A stretch of 64,000 bases of DNA from JAIBBG01 sp040381475. Lineage in GTDB: Bacteria; Bacteroidota; Bacteroidia; Flavobacteriales_D; Sanyastnellaceae. Of this stretch, positions 53,654 to 63,200 are shown in pieces (positions within the stretch are counted from its first letter, which is position 1; every line of letters starts with the position of its first letter). The position numbers were made by a program, and so were the translations under genes. Location of the stretch: positions 62,001-126,000 of the forward strand of contig JBEIHH010000001.1 of the NCBI GenBank assembly GCA_040381475.1, in the 5' to 3' direction. The notes below the pieces were generated by a model, which saw nothing but the letters and a program-made list of their open reading frames with translations, had not been told where the DNA came from and ran no database searches.

Positions 53654-54931
53654 TTAAACCAACATTGATACAGGGCTCTCCAGATAACCTTTGAGCGATT
53701 GAAGAAATGCTGCACCTGATGCACCGTCTACCACTCTGTGATCACAGCTGAGGGTCACCTTCATGATATTGCCTGGAACCACAGCTCCATTTTTCACAAC
53801 CGGTACTTGTTTGATTCCGCCCACTGCAAGAATGCATGCATCTGGTGGATTGATGATTGCTGTGAATTCATCAATGCCGAACATACCGAGATTCGAGATT
53901 GTGAAAGTATTGCCTTCCCAATCGCTTGGCTGTAATTTTTTGCTTTTTGCTTTCTCAGCGTATGACTTTACTTCTGCACCAATCTGTGCAAATCCTTTTT
54001 CGTTCGCAAAACGCACCACAGGAACAAGGAGCCCTTCATCAACAGCAACTGCCACGCCTATGTGCACATGCTCGTTATATCGAATCGTGTCTCCGCGCCA
54101 TGATGAATTCACTTTTGGATGTTTGCGCAAAGCCATCGCTGCTGCTTTTACAACCATGTCATTGAATGATATTTTTACATCACCTTGATCATTGATGGAT
54201 TTACGCGCTGCAATTGCAGCATCCATGTCAATTTCCATTGTGAGATAGAAATGAGGAGCAGTGAATTTGCTCTCGGCAAGTCTTCTCGCAATTGTTTTGC
54301 GCATTTGAGACACTTGCTCTTCTGTGTATCGTTCAACACCTGACGGAATGAATGCCGGCACAATTCCTGCTGCAGCCGAACCTGACTTACCTGAGGTTGA
54401 TGGTGTGAAATTTTCAATATCTCTTCTCACGATTCTGCCACCATCTCCCGATCCGGAAACGCTGCCAATATCAATTCCTTTTTCCTCTGCGATTTTTTTG
54501 GCAAGCGGCGATGCTTTTACACGACCGTTTGAACCAATGGCAGTTTCTGTGATTACAGGAGCGTGAACCACAGTTGCGGTTGTGGTGCTTGCTGCCACCG
54601 CAGATGCTGCTGCATTTGCCGGAGCTGCCGGAACTGCCGCTTCTGCTGTCGGCTGAGCAGAGGCACTGCTAAGCAATGCGCTGATGTCTTCACCTTCTTT
54701 TCCCAGGATGGCCAGGACGGAATCTACCGCTGCGGTTTTACCCTTTTCAATACCGATGTACAAAAGATAACCGTCCTGAAATGATTCAAACTCCATGGTG
54801 GCTTTGTCTGTTTCAATCTCAGCAAGCACTTCACCGCTCTTCACCTTATCGCCCACTTTTTTGTGCCATGCAGCAACAGTGCCTTCGGTCATCGTATCGC
54901 TTAGCTTGGGCATTTTAACTATCTCAGCCAT
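53654..54931 (-). CDS. pdhC: Pyruvate dehydrogenase E2 component (dihydrolipoamide acetyltransferase)
   Basis: A 425-residue E2 with one N-terminal lipoyl domain (about 1-78; lipoyl-Lys in EIETDKATMEFES), an Ala/Pro/Thr linker, a peripheral-subunit-binding domain (about 133-170; KASPLAKKIAEEKGIDIGSV, GGRIVRRDIENF) and the catalytic domain, which ends with VTLSCDHRVVDGASGAAF containing the active-site HxxxDG. It moves the acetyl group from E1 to CoA. It lies 28 bases after pdhA. Substrate class is taken as pyruvate because of this neighbour. Confidence 0.93.
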   Translation of the reverse strand: MAEIVKMPKLSDTMTEGTVAAWHKKVGDKVKSGEVLAEIETDKATMEFESFQDGYLLYIGIEKGKTAAVDSVLAILGKEGEDISALLSSASAQPTAEAAVPAAPANAAASAVAASTTTATVVHAPVITETAIGSNGRVKASPLAKKIAEEKGIDIGSVSGSGDGGRIVRRDIENFTPSTSGKSGSAAAGIVPAFIPSGVERYTEEQVSQMRKTIARRLAESKFTAPHFYLTMEIDMDAAIAARKSINDQGDVKISFNDMVVKAAAMALRKHPKVNSSWRGDTIRYNEHVHIGVAVAVDEGLLVPVVRFANEKGFAQIGAEVKSYAEKAKSKKLQPSDWEGNTFTISNLGMFGIDEFTAIINPPDACILAVGGIKQVPVVKNGAVVPGNIMKVTLSCDHRVVDGASGAAFLQSLKGYLESPVSMLV

Positions 54932-54959
54932 ATCAGGAAGTTCTTAGGGTTGTTTTTGA

Positions 54960-56003
54960 TTAGTCGTTGACGTATGGATAATCTGTTTGGGTGTAAACAT
55001 CTTTGTAAAGTTCTTCGGCTGCCGGCATCGGCGATTCCTCAGCGAATTTTACTGACTCTTCCACAACGAGCCGGATCTCATCTTCTACACCTTCAATTTC
55101 TGCTTCACTCATCCATTTGTTTTCACGGATTTTGCGAAGAACATGTTCTATGGGATCTTGTTGCTGGTATTCTGCAACCTCTTCTTTTGTGCGGTATTTC
55201 TGAGGATCACTCATGCTGTGACCTTTGTACCTGTAAGTTTTGATGTCGAGCAGGGTAGGCCCGTCTCCGGCACGTGCGCGTTCTGCTGCAATTTCTATAG
55301 CTTCACAAACTGCCTCAGGTCGCATACCATCAACTGTGGCTGATGGCATCATGAATGATGCTCCAAGCAATGAAAGATCAGTTACGTTTGATGTACGCTC
55401 AACTGATGTACCCATAGCATATTGATTATTTTCAATAATGAATATCACCGGAAGTTTCCAGGTCATAGCCATGTTGAAGGTTTCGTACAAAGCACCCTGG
55501 CGCGCTGCGCCATCACCGAAAAAGGTCAAAGTAATATCATCACTGCCGCGGTACTTGTCAGCGAATGCAATTCCTGCACCCATTGGAATCTGAGCACCTA
55601 CAATGCCATGACCACCAAAAAGGTTGTGCTCTTTGTCAAACATGTGCATTGAACCTCCTTTGCCTTTGCTCAGTCCTGTCACCTTGCCATATAGCTCAGC
55701 CATTACCCGCTTTGGATCTGATCCCATCACCAGAGGATGAGCATGATCGCGATATGCTGTAATTACTTTATCGGAAGGTCTGATTGCTTCCATCATACCG
55801 GATAGAATGGCTTCCTGCCCAATGTATAAATGGCAGAATCCGCCGAATTTTTGTTGGATATACAGGTGACCGCATTTCTCTTCGAATCTGCGCATCAGCA
55901 GCATTTCGCGATACCAGCGAACGTAAATTTCTCCGGTGAAACGAACTCCGGCTGCATTGCCTGGTCCCGGGGTTGATTTTTTTGTGGCTATATCAGTTGC
56001 CAT
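54960..56003 (-). CDS. pdhA: Pyruvate dehydrogenase E1 component, alpha subunit
   Basis: A 347-residue thiamine-diphosphate-dependent E1 alpha. The TPP/Mg motif is LTFFGDGAARQGALYETFNMA...FIIENNQ; the YRDHAHPLVMG and KGGSMHMFDKEHNLFGGHGIVG segments and the phosphorylation-loop-like TYRYKGHSMSDPQKYRTKEE are typical. E1 beta is not adjacent; it must lie elsewhere in the genome, a layout I know from other Bacteroidota. The -7 element TATATTTG (minus strand 56030-56023) would start the transcript about 13 bases before the ATG. Confidence 0.95.
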   Translation of the reverse strand: MATDIATKKSTPGPGNAAGVRFTGEIYVRWYREMLLMRRFEEKCGHLYIQQKFGGFCHLYIGQEAILSGMMEAIRPSDKVITAYRDHAHPLVMGSDPKRVMAELYGKVTGLSKGKGGSMHMFDKEHNLFGGHGIVGAQIPMGAGIAFADKYRGSDDITLTFFGDGAARQGALYETFNMAMTWKLPVIFIIENNQYAMGTSVERTSNVTDLSLLGASFMMPSATVDGMRPEAVCEAIEIAAERARAGDGPTLLDIKTYRYKGHSMSDPQKYRTKEEVAEYQQQDPIEHVLRKIRENKWMSEAEIEGVEDEIRLVVEESVKFAEESPMPAAEELYKDVYTQTDYPYVND

Positions 56004-56101
56004 GTTTGAATTTTATGGATCGCAAATATAGTTGTGTCATGCCTTAAACATGCATGAATCAATGGTAAGTGTCGAAATTACACTTAGTGCTTTTGACTGG
56101 C

Positions 56102-57121
56102 TTAGTACTTGAACTGTTTCAAGAAACGTGTGTCGTTTTCGAAGAACATACGCAGATCGTCGATTTGGTATCTGAGCATGGTAATACGTTCGATTCCCAT
56201 TCCGAATGCGAAGCCGCTGTATTTTTCCGGGTGGATATTGCTGGCAGCCAATACTGCCGGGTCAACCATGCCGCAGCCCATGATTTCCAGCCATCCGGTG
56301 CCTTTGGTAATTCTGTAGTCTGTTTCGCTGTTGAGTCCCCAATAAACATCCATTTCTGCGCTGGGTTCGGTAAAGGGGAAATAGGAGGGGCGCAATCTGA
56401 TTTTGGCTTTGCCGAAAAATTCTTGAGTGAAATAAAGCAGGGTTTGCTTCATGTCGGCAAACGAAACATTTTCGTCGATGTACAAACCTTCGATTTGATG
56501 GAACTGGCAATGGGCTCTGGCGCTAACAGCCTCATTGCGGTAAACTCGCCCAGGCATCACGATGCGGATAGGCGGTTTGGTCGTTTCCATGGCGCGAACC
56601 TGCACACTGCTGGTATGCGTGCGCAAAACCATTTCCTTTTGGTCGTTTCCGGGTTTCACGAAAAATGTATCCTGCATATCGCGCGCGGGATGTTCCGGAG
56701 GAAAGTTCAGTCCGCTGAACACGTGCCAGTCATCTTCTATTTCCGGACCGTCGGCAACGGTAAATCCGATTCGCGAAAAAATTTCGAGTATCTCATTGCG
56801 GACAATCGACAGCGGATGTCGGGTGCCCAACGGCAAAGCCCCTGTTGGTCTGGACCAATCGGATTTTTGTTCTATTGTTGAGCCATGGGTATGCACCTGC
56901 TGCATCTGCTCCAGTTTCTCTTGCAGCTCAGTTTTGAGTCGGTTCAACTCCTGACCAACGAACCGCTTTTGCTCAGCCGAAACGGTTTTAAACTCTTCAA
57001 ACAGATCATTCAATATACCTTTTCTGCCCAAGTATTTGATTCGGAAATTCTCTACTTCCTGACTTTGGGCAGCAGCGAAATCCCTGATCTCTTCCAGGTA
57101 TTGATTGATTTTTTCCTGCAT
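56102..57121 (-). CDS. pheS: Phenylalanyl-tRNA synthetase, alpha subunit
   Basis: A 339-residue class II synthetase subunit. The N-terminal coiled coil (about 1-85) that contacts tRNA is followed by the catalytic domain: GTRHPLSIVRNEI, motif 2 as PGRVYRNEAVSARAHCQFHQIEGLYID and motif 3 as GFAFGMGIERITMLRY. It charges tRNA-Phe together with PheT, which is not in the window. The ATG at 57121 is used; the frame extends to a TTG overlapping the upstream stop. It follows the cyclophilin gene by two bases. A plus-strand frame across 56069-56881 is only its shadow. Confidence 0.95.
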   Translation of the reverse strand: MQEKINQYLEEIRDFAAAQSQEVENFRIKYLGRKGILNDLFEEFKTVSAEQKRFVGQELNRLKTELQEKLEQMQQVHTHGSTIEQKSDWSRPTGALPLGTRHPLSIVRNEILEIFSRIGFTVADGPEIEDDWHVFSGLNFPPEHPARDMQDTFFVKPGNDQKEMVLRTHTSSVQVRAMETTKPPIRIVMPGRVYRNEAVSARAHCQFHQIEGLYIDENVSFADMKQTLLYFTQEFFGKAKIRLRPSYFPFTEPSAEMDVYWGLNSETDYRITKGTGWLEIMGCGMVDPAVLAASNIHPEKYSGFAFGMGIERITMLRYQIDDLRMFFENDTRFLKQFKY

Positions 57122-57123
57122 GA

Positions 57124-57915
57124 TCAATTGCCTTTTTTCAGGATTTCAACTTTCATGGTAACATCACTTAACGGTCGGTCGCGTTGTGTAGGTAAAGCAA
57201 GCACACTGTCAATGATGTTCAGTCCCTGAATTACCTCGCCAAAAACGGTATAGTTCATATCGAGCTGTGCAGTTCCGCCCACCGTCTGATAAATTTTCTT
57301 TTGCTCGTCGGTGTATTTAAAACCGGGCATTGAAAGGGCAATGTTGCTCTCAATCTGGGCCAGTTGCATTTCTGTCCATGGTTGACCCGAAGCGATGTAA
57401 AACTGACTCCCCGAAGAGGCTTTGGCAGGGTTTACCTGATCGCCCTGGCGCGCAGCACACAATGCTCCTTTTTTGTGGATGAGCGCAGCATTAAACTCCG
57501 CGGGAACTGTGTATCCCGGGCCGCCGCTGCCCAGCATCTGATTCATGGATGCACCGCGGCTGTTGGGGTCACCACCCTGAATCATAAATGAAGGTATGCA
57601 GCGGTGAAAAAGCAAACCATCATAAAACTTTTCGCCTGCCAGTTTCAAAAAATTGTCCCTGTGTTTGGGGGTTTCATCATACAAACGAACAACCATGTCG
57701 CCGAATTTTGTATTGATTTTTACGATACTTCCGGGAATCGATTGAAAGTCAGCCGGGACTTCCGATTTAGCAGATGCGGCTTCGACTTCAGTGATAGCGG
57801 GTGTTGTTGCATTGTTCGCCGGTTGGGCGTTATTTTCTTTGTTTTCACAACCGGAGGCATTGCACAAAATCAGAAGCAGAGCAATTGCCGCTAAAATTGA
57901 AAGGATTCTTTTCAT
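57124..57915 (-). CDS. Cyclophilin-type peptidyl-prolyl isomerase, lipoprotein
   Basis: A 263-residue lipoprotein (lipobox NASGC; Cys near 23), with an Ala/Asn/Pro-rich linker to about residue 60, then a cyclophilin domain: IKINTKFGDMVVRLYDETPKH-like start, FHRCIPSFMIQGGDP, GSQFYIASGQPW and YTVFGEVIQGLNIID. An insertion of about 20 residues (PGFKYTDEQKKIYQTVGG) follows QPW, as is common in Bacteroidota. It should speed proline isomerisation in secreted proteins. pheS follows in the same transcript. Confidence 0.92.
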   Translation of the reverse strand: MKRILSILAAIALLLILCNASGCENKENNAQPANNATTPAITEVEAASAKSEVPADFQSIPGSIVKINTKFGDMVVRLYDETPKHRDNFLKLAGEKFYDGLLFHRCIPSFMIQGGDPNSRGASMNQMLGSGGPGYTVPAEFNAALIHKKGALCAARQGDQVNPAKASSGSQFYIASGQPWTEMQLAQIESNIALSMPGFKYTDEQKKIYQTVGGTAQLDMNYTVFGEVIQGLNIIDSVLALPTQRDRPLSDVTMKVEILKKGN

Positions 57916-57942
57916 TGTTCTTGCATAAAAAAATTGAAGGTG

Positions 57943-57970
57943 CGAAATTACAAAATGGAAGGCTTTTCAA
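57943..57970 (-). promoter_or_regulatory. Predicted promoter of the cyclophilin-pheS unit
   Basis: On the minus strand TTG (57970-57968), a 17-base spacer and TAATTTCG (57950-57943). Confidence 0.5.
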
Positions 57971-58097
57971 TGGTTATTGTCACTTATCGAAAGTGGATGC
58001 AACCTGATTTCAACAAATGCGTTTTCAAAGAAGTGAATAATTCGCTGGATCATTCGGGAAAATTGCTTTTCTTTGTTACGCTTTTTATCATGGCTCT

Positions 58098-58484
58098 ATG
58101 AAAAATAAACACATCAACAAGGTTTTTGCAGCTTTAGTGCTTCTGTGTTCGCTTTTGGCAGTTAATAGCTGTCAGAAAGATAAGCAGACTATTGCTACGA
58201 TTCTGGTAGTGAATGATGAAGGGGAACCTGTCCCCGGTGCATCTGTAAGGCTTTATGCCGTTCCGTCTGAGACACCTCCTCCTCCCAATGAAATCCGATT
58301 TGACACCACCCAGCTTACCAATGGTACCGGCAAAGTGAGTTGGGATTTCAGCGATTTTTATGAGAAGGGTCAGGCGGGATTCGCTGTTTTGGATATTGAA
58401 GCTTCCAGAGGGTCTCTATCTGGAGAGGGGATTATTAAAATCGAAGAGGAAGAAACTACTGAAGAAACCATTATCATAGAATAA
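58098..58484 (+). CDS. Small lipoprotein with carboxypeptidase-regulatory-like fold
   Basis: A 128-residue lipoprotein (AVNSC; Cys25). The mature part is a short beta-sandwich with the pattern of carboxypeptidase regulatory-like domains (ILVVNDEGEPVPGASVRLYA, then GTGKVSWDFSDF) and a very acidic, Glu/Thr/Ile-rich end. No function is known. Single gene with its own terminator. Confidence 0.7.
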   Translation: MKNKHINKVFAALVLLCSLLAVNSCQKDKQTIATILVVNDEGEPVPGASVRLYAVPSETPPPPNEIRFDTTQLTNGTGKVSWDFSDFYEKGQAGFAVLDIEASRGSLSGEGIIKIEEEETTEETIIIE

Positions 58485-58504
58485 TTTTGAGTTTAAGTAT
58501 TGTT

Positions 58505-58533
58505 GCCCTGTTATGATAGCGGGGCTTTTTTTT
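58505..58533 (+). terminator. Terminator of the small lipoprotein gene
   Basis: A 6-bp stem GCCCTG / CGGGGC (one G-T pair) and eight T residues. Between here and the tRNA-Pro promoter (58534-58707) I see nothing to assign. Confidence 0.65.
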
Positions 58534-58707
58534 AACATTGATTCTGATCGGAATCATTGCGATTTTGTTGCTGTTCCTGAGTTTTGTGTTTTTGAGGAGT
58601 TCCTGTTTTTCATCCATTATCGTTCTTACTTGCGATCATATCTTCATTCAGTTTGCTGAGAGTGCATCGATGTATTTTGAGGCATGCCTGAAATGGAGGT
58701 TACTTTT

Positions 58708-58736
58708 TTGAACTGCGCATGCCTTGCTTATTTTCG
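58708..58736 (+). promoter_or_regulatory. Predicted promoter of tRNA-Pro
   Basis: TTG at 58708-58710, an 18-base spacer and TATTTTCG at 58729-58736, followed by CGAC. The tRNA begins 14 bases later. Confidence 0.55.
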
Positions 58737-58750
58737 CGACCTGTAATTAT

Positions 58751-58823
58751 CGGGATGTAGCTCAGTTGGTAGAGTACACGTCTGGGGGGCGTGTGGTCGC
58801 ACGTTCGAGTCGTGTCATCCCGA
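58751..58823 (+). tRNA. tRNA-Pro (GGG)
   Basis: A 73-base cloverleaf without encoded CCA. The anticodon stem CACGT/GCGTG encloses CTGGGGG, giving anticodon GGG for CCC and CCU codons. The acceptor stem CGGGATG pairs with CATCCCG fully; C1-G72 is usual for proline tRNAs. Confidence 0.94.
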
Positions 58824-58830
58824 CTTGATT

Positions 58831-58854
58831 AAGCCGCTTAAGCGGCTTTTTTTA
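58831..58854 (+). terminator. Terminator of tRNA-Pro
   Basis: A 7-bp stem AAGCCGC / GCGGCTT with a short loop, then a T run. Confidence 0.8.
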
Positions 58855-58885
58855 TTCATTTTTCAGAAAACACCCAACTGGTATC

Positions 58886-58916
58886 AAAAAAATAACCGCC
58901 CCATTCAGAGCGGTTA
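58886..58916 (-). terminator. Terminator of the TonB-like gene
   Basis: On the minus strand, a 7-bp stem TAACCGC / GCGGTTA with a ten-base loop, followed by seven T residues. Confidence 0.8.
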
Positions 58917-58952
58917 CTGTCATGTAAAATAATCCAGAGTAATTAAGGTTAA

Positions 58953-59711
58953 TTAATTCTTGATTTGTTTGTTATCTGATGAACTGCCTGCGGCAGACTG
59001 AGTCGAACCTAAGTCAAATACAATCGGTATGATATAGTTGGATTCAACGGGCATTCCATTTTTGGATGCCGGTGTCCAGGACGGCAGAGATGAAACGAAA
59101 CGCAAAGCCTCTTCATCGAGAAGATAGTGAACTCCATCAGAAACCAATGGATGGCTAACTTCTCCCGAGGAGTCGATTGTAAAATTCACATAAACGGTAC
59201 CTTCCAGTTTCCTTTCTACCGCCTCTTTCGGGTATTGAAGGCTGTCATTCACAAATGCTTGAAGCGCCTGCATTCCTCCGGGGAATTTTGCAGGTTTTGA
59301 AGTGCGGGTAGTACGCTTAAAATCTTCATCCGGATAATAGCGGTCAGGCTTGGCCTTGCCTTCAAAGTTCCATCTTTTCCAGGTACCTACTTTGTATCCT
59401 TCTTTGAAGCGCCCCTGAGATTCCTTGAAACCGTTGGCATAGAAATAAACGAAATCTCCGTGAGGAATTTCCAGTTTTGGGTCTTTGTAACCGCCGGTAT
59501 TGAATTGTTCTCCTGTAATGTATTTAATACTTACATTCCAGGAGCTGTCGGGTAGCATGATAGCTTCCCTTATGAATTTTGCTTTGGTTGAATCGGCAAT
59601 AACCCGATGCTGAATATCCAAATATTCAATTCTGGATTGAGCTGAGGAACCTGCTGAGGCACCAACAGCAATAGCAAGACAACACAGTTGTAGAATTCGT
59701 TTCATCTTCAA
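58953..59711 (-). CDS. Exported TonB C-terminal-domain protein
   Basis: A 252-residue protein with a signal peptide (ending GSSAQ). Residues about 75-130 have MORN-like GDFVYFYANGFKESQGRFKEGYKVGTWKRW repeats. Residues about 140-235 form a TonB C-terminal-like domain (KFPGGMQALQAFVNDSLQYP, EGTVYVNFTIDSSGEV, LPSWTPASKNGMPV). There is no long Pro-rich region and no membrane anchor, so it is not a classical TonB energy transducer but a periplasmic or surface relative, common in Bacteroidota. Confidence 0.83.
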   Translation of the reverse strand: MKMKRILQLCCLAIAVGASAGSSAQSRIEYLDIQHRVIADSTKAKFIREAIMLPDSSWNVSIKYITGEQFNTGGYKDPKLEIPHGDFVYFYANGFKESQGRFKEGYKVGTWKRWNFEGKAKPDRYYPDEDFKRTTRTSKPAKFPGGMQALQAFVNDSLQYPKEAVERKLEGTVYVNFTIDSSGEVSHPLVSDGVHYLLDEEALRFVSSLPSWTPASKNGMPVESNYIIPIVFDLGSTQSAAGSSSDNKQIKN

Positions 59712-59822
59712 TTTAGTCGCTAGGTTTTTTAGGCGATGCTAAAATAGGCAATGTTTAGACGAAATCAGTCGCAATGGTTGTCTAATTATTTTGAACATTT
59801 GCACTAAATTTGAATGCCAATT

Positions 59823-60164
59823 ATGGACTATTTGTTTGAAAAGGTTTGGAATGAGACAGTTACGCGGATTTCTGCGTCATTCGGAGAGAAATTGGATTAC
59901 ACAGCCATATTATTCCTGATAGGTGTTCAGGAATTGGGCAAGGATTTTCAGACTTATAAAAAGGATCAAAAAGTGGAACTTCTTCATATAGGTGTCTGTT
60001 CGGTATTGATACCCTTCGGTTATTATCAGTTCATAGGCAGAGATGAGGATGGTTGGCCACATTTTGAACGAACCGATTTGCTGCCCGCCTTAAATCCTGA
60101 AGAGCAGGAATTGCTGGTGAAAAGAGCGATAATCCGGTACTTCAATCCGGAGATTGAGGTCTGA
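59823..60164 (+). CDS. Conserved hypothetical cytoplasmic protein
   Basis: A 113-residue protein (116 if it starts at 59814). I recognise the pattern YLFEKVWNETVTRI...YTAILFLIGVQELGKDF, with a following GYYQFIGRDEDGWPHFER and NPEEQELLVKRAIIRYF, as a conserved Bacteroidota hypothetical; no function is known. A perfect TAAATTTG -7 element lies at 59805-59812, which would put the transcription start after 59814; the ATG at 59823 is therefore more likely and the mRNA would be leaderless or nearly so. Confidence 0.75.
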   Translation: MDYLFEKVWNETVTRISASFGEKLDYTAILFLIGVQELGKDFQTYKKDQKVELLHIGVCSVLIPFGYYQFIGRDEDGWPHFERTDLLPALNPEEQELLVKRAIIRYFNPEIEV

Positions 60165-60258
60165 TTCTAGATTTTTTATCTTTCCATGAATCTTTTGAAT
60201 TTCATACTGTCAACGGCATGATCTGATTATAACTTCCGCTCCACATAATATCATTCTC

Positions 60259-63200
60259 ATGCGGAGCCCTATAATCATCGTTTACTTCTTTTTTGTCAAT
60301 GGACTTTTCGCTCAAAACCACCTCGCACAACCTCTGTCCGGTGATGCACATCTGCCCGATTGGGCTGTGATGATGTATGGTGAAAATCCGAATTATCACC
60401 AAGTGATACAGGCTTATCAGAATTATTACAGCACGCATGAGTTTCAAAAGAACTTGCACACCCAGTATTTCAAACGATGGGTAAGTTCTTCGAAAGGTCA
60501 TGTTTCGCGTGATGGCCAAATAATTCAACCCTCGCCGGAATGGCATGAAGACATGAAGTCAAGAAGGGAGCGAAATATCGCTGCGGCCGATGATCGGGGA
60601 GGCGAAATCTGGCATTTCGAAGGCCCGGTTCATCATGTGGTTTCAGATGGAACGCTCACTCCGGGCTTCAGGCACAGCAATGTGTATTGCCATGACAGGA
60701 GTAGTCTCAATTCATCTGTTCTCTATTGCGGCACCGAATCCGGTGGTCTTTACAAAACCTCAGATGCCGGGCAAAATTGGTCTTTCGTGACAAAAGAGTT
60801 GCTGATAGGCTCTGTGTCTGCAGTCCGCATTAAACCCTCGGATGATGAATTTGTGATTATGAGCGCTGCGAATGAATTGTGGCGAACTACAGATGGCGGG
60901 ATCAATTGGGAAATTATTGGCCAGTCTTCTTTTGCCTCTCAGAATATTTCGGCCTGGGAAATTGCTTACCATCCCAACAACAATGATATAATCTTCGCTG
61001 CTACGAATCTCGGTTTTTTTCGCAGTGAAGATTCCGGGGACAACTGGACAGAAGTGCTTACGCAACGTTGTGAAACGATTGCCTTCAAACCAGGCAATCC
61101 AGATGTAGTTTATACCATACAATATGAGCCGACGCTTGAATATTCACGATTTTACAGGAGTTCGGATGGTGGAATAACTTTCGAAATGGAGGACACTGGT
61201 TGGTTTGACAGCAGCCTGGGTGATATTAAAATCGAGGGTGGAAGGCTTGCCACTACAGAAGCGAATCCTGATCGCATCTATGCGTTGCTTGTGGGTTATC
61301 AGAATGAAGGTTCTGATGTCATCACCAATGGTTGGGTCGGTACATGGGTAAGCGACGATTCAGGCGAAACGTGGACAATGCCTCATGGTTTGATTGGTAC
61401 GCCTTATACCGATGAGCATCCTAATCTCATGAATTTTACAGCCGATGATGGTGACTACACCCAAATTCATTACAACACCACTATGGTTGCATCGCAACTT
61501 GATCCGGATAAAATTTTGATTGGTGGGTTGAATTTGTGGATCAGCGAAGACGGAGCCGAAACTTATCAGGCATTGGGTGGCTATGTTGGTGATATGGATT
61601 ATTTCCACGTTGACCAGCAAGAATTCCGTATTTATAAAACAGGACCTGATTCTGAAGAAATCTGGTTCAGTAACGATGGTGGTATCGGATTCTCAGATGA
61701 TTTCATGGAAACACATGATAATCTGAACAGGGGCATATTAGCTGTGAACCTTTGGGGATACGATCAAGGCTGGAATGAAGATATGATGGTTGGCGGCCGA
61801 TACCACAATGGCAATATGGCTTATTTCGAAAATTATCCTGAAGGAGAATTTCTTGCTTTGGGTGGAGGTGAAGCTGCGACAGGCTACGTGAAATATTCTG
61901 ATGAGAACAAAACAATCTTCAGTGATATTGGTGGATATATCATACCTGAAGAATTGAATGAAGAGCCTGAATATTTTTCTCACGGAATGAATCCGAATGA
62001 AAGTTATTGGAACAATGGGAGTTCCAGAATCATGTTCGACAATGCCTATTTCAACATAGCCTGGTGCGGACGAGAAAACAAATTATACCGTTCCGAAAAC
62101 GGTGGAGGATCATTTAGTCTGGTCCACACTTTCGGAACAAATATGGATCATGGTTTGTATTGGATGGAACAGAGCTATGCCGATCCTGAATATCTTTATA
62201 TTCAGCAAGGCACCGGAAATTCAAGTAAATTGTGGAGGTCGACCGACCATGGGGAAACCTGGAGTGAAATTGAAATGCCATTCAATTTGCGCTACCTGTG
62301 TTTCTCTCTTTCAGGAGACAATCCCGAAGAACTTTGGTTGTCATATTATGATGGTCAGAATGGCAACAAAGTGTATCATACCGCTAACAGCGGTGATGAT
62401 TGGGATAATCTTACCACCACACAATTGAACAATGAATCTGTCTGGGCCATTGCGCATCAATACGGCACCGATGGCGGCGTATACATTGCGCTTCAGAATG
62501 GGCTTGTTTATTACCGCAATAACTCTATGGCTGATTGGATGGATTATAGTTCCGGTCTGCCGGCAAGTTCTGAACCGTTGCGCATCGTTCCGTTTTATCG
62601 CGGTCAAAAGCTCAGACTTGCTACATGGAACTTGGGAGTTTGGGAAGCTCCATTGTATGAACCTAGTCAACTTATAGCAGACTTTTCTGCTGAGTTTTCA
62701 TCCTTCTTCTGTCCGGGTGATTCTATACATTTTGTCAATCACAGTGTTTGCACTCCGGAAGCAACTTATAGCTGGTCGTTTCCCGGAGCGGTTCCGACAA
62801 CAAGCACGGAACCATATCCAACTGTTGTGTACAATGAAGCGGGAACTTATGATGTTACACTTGTTGTTACGGATGGCAACGAAAGTCAGACTGTGACCAA
62901 GACAAGTTACATTTCTTCTCTTGAATCAAGCAACGAGGTAATAGCAGAAAATTTCGAAAGTGGAGGTATTCCATCCAACTGGATTTTACAAGGAGACGGT
63001 TCCTGGACTTTGGCTGAAACAAGCGCCTATGGTTCAGGAGAGTATTGCATGCGTTTTGATAACTATTATTATGATGCGCAAGGAGAGCGAGATGAAATTT
63101 GGCTGAGCAAAACGCAATATTCTTTACCTGTAATTGAGTTTGATGTTGCTTATGCTCAATACAATGACGGAGCGTATACTGACACGCTGGCAATCCTGTA

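Noticed and set aside
53654..56003. Missing pdhB as a sign of a broken dehydrogenase operon
   Set aside because: Both genes are intact and adjacent, and E1 beta encoded elsewhere is a usual layout in Bacteroidota.
56069..56881. Plus-strand 270-codon frame
   Set aside because: It is the antisense shadow of pheS, which has all class II synthetase motifs.
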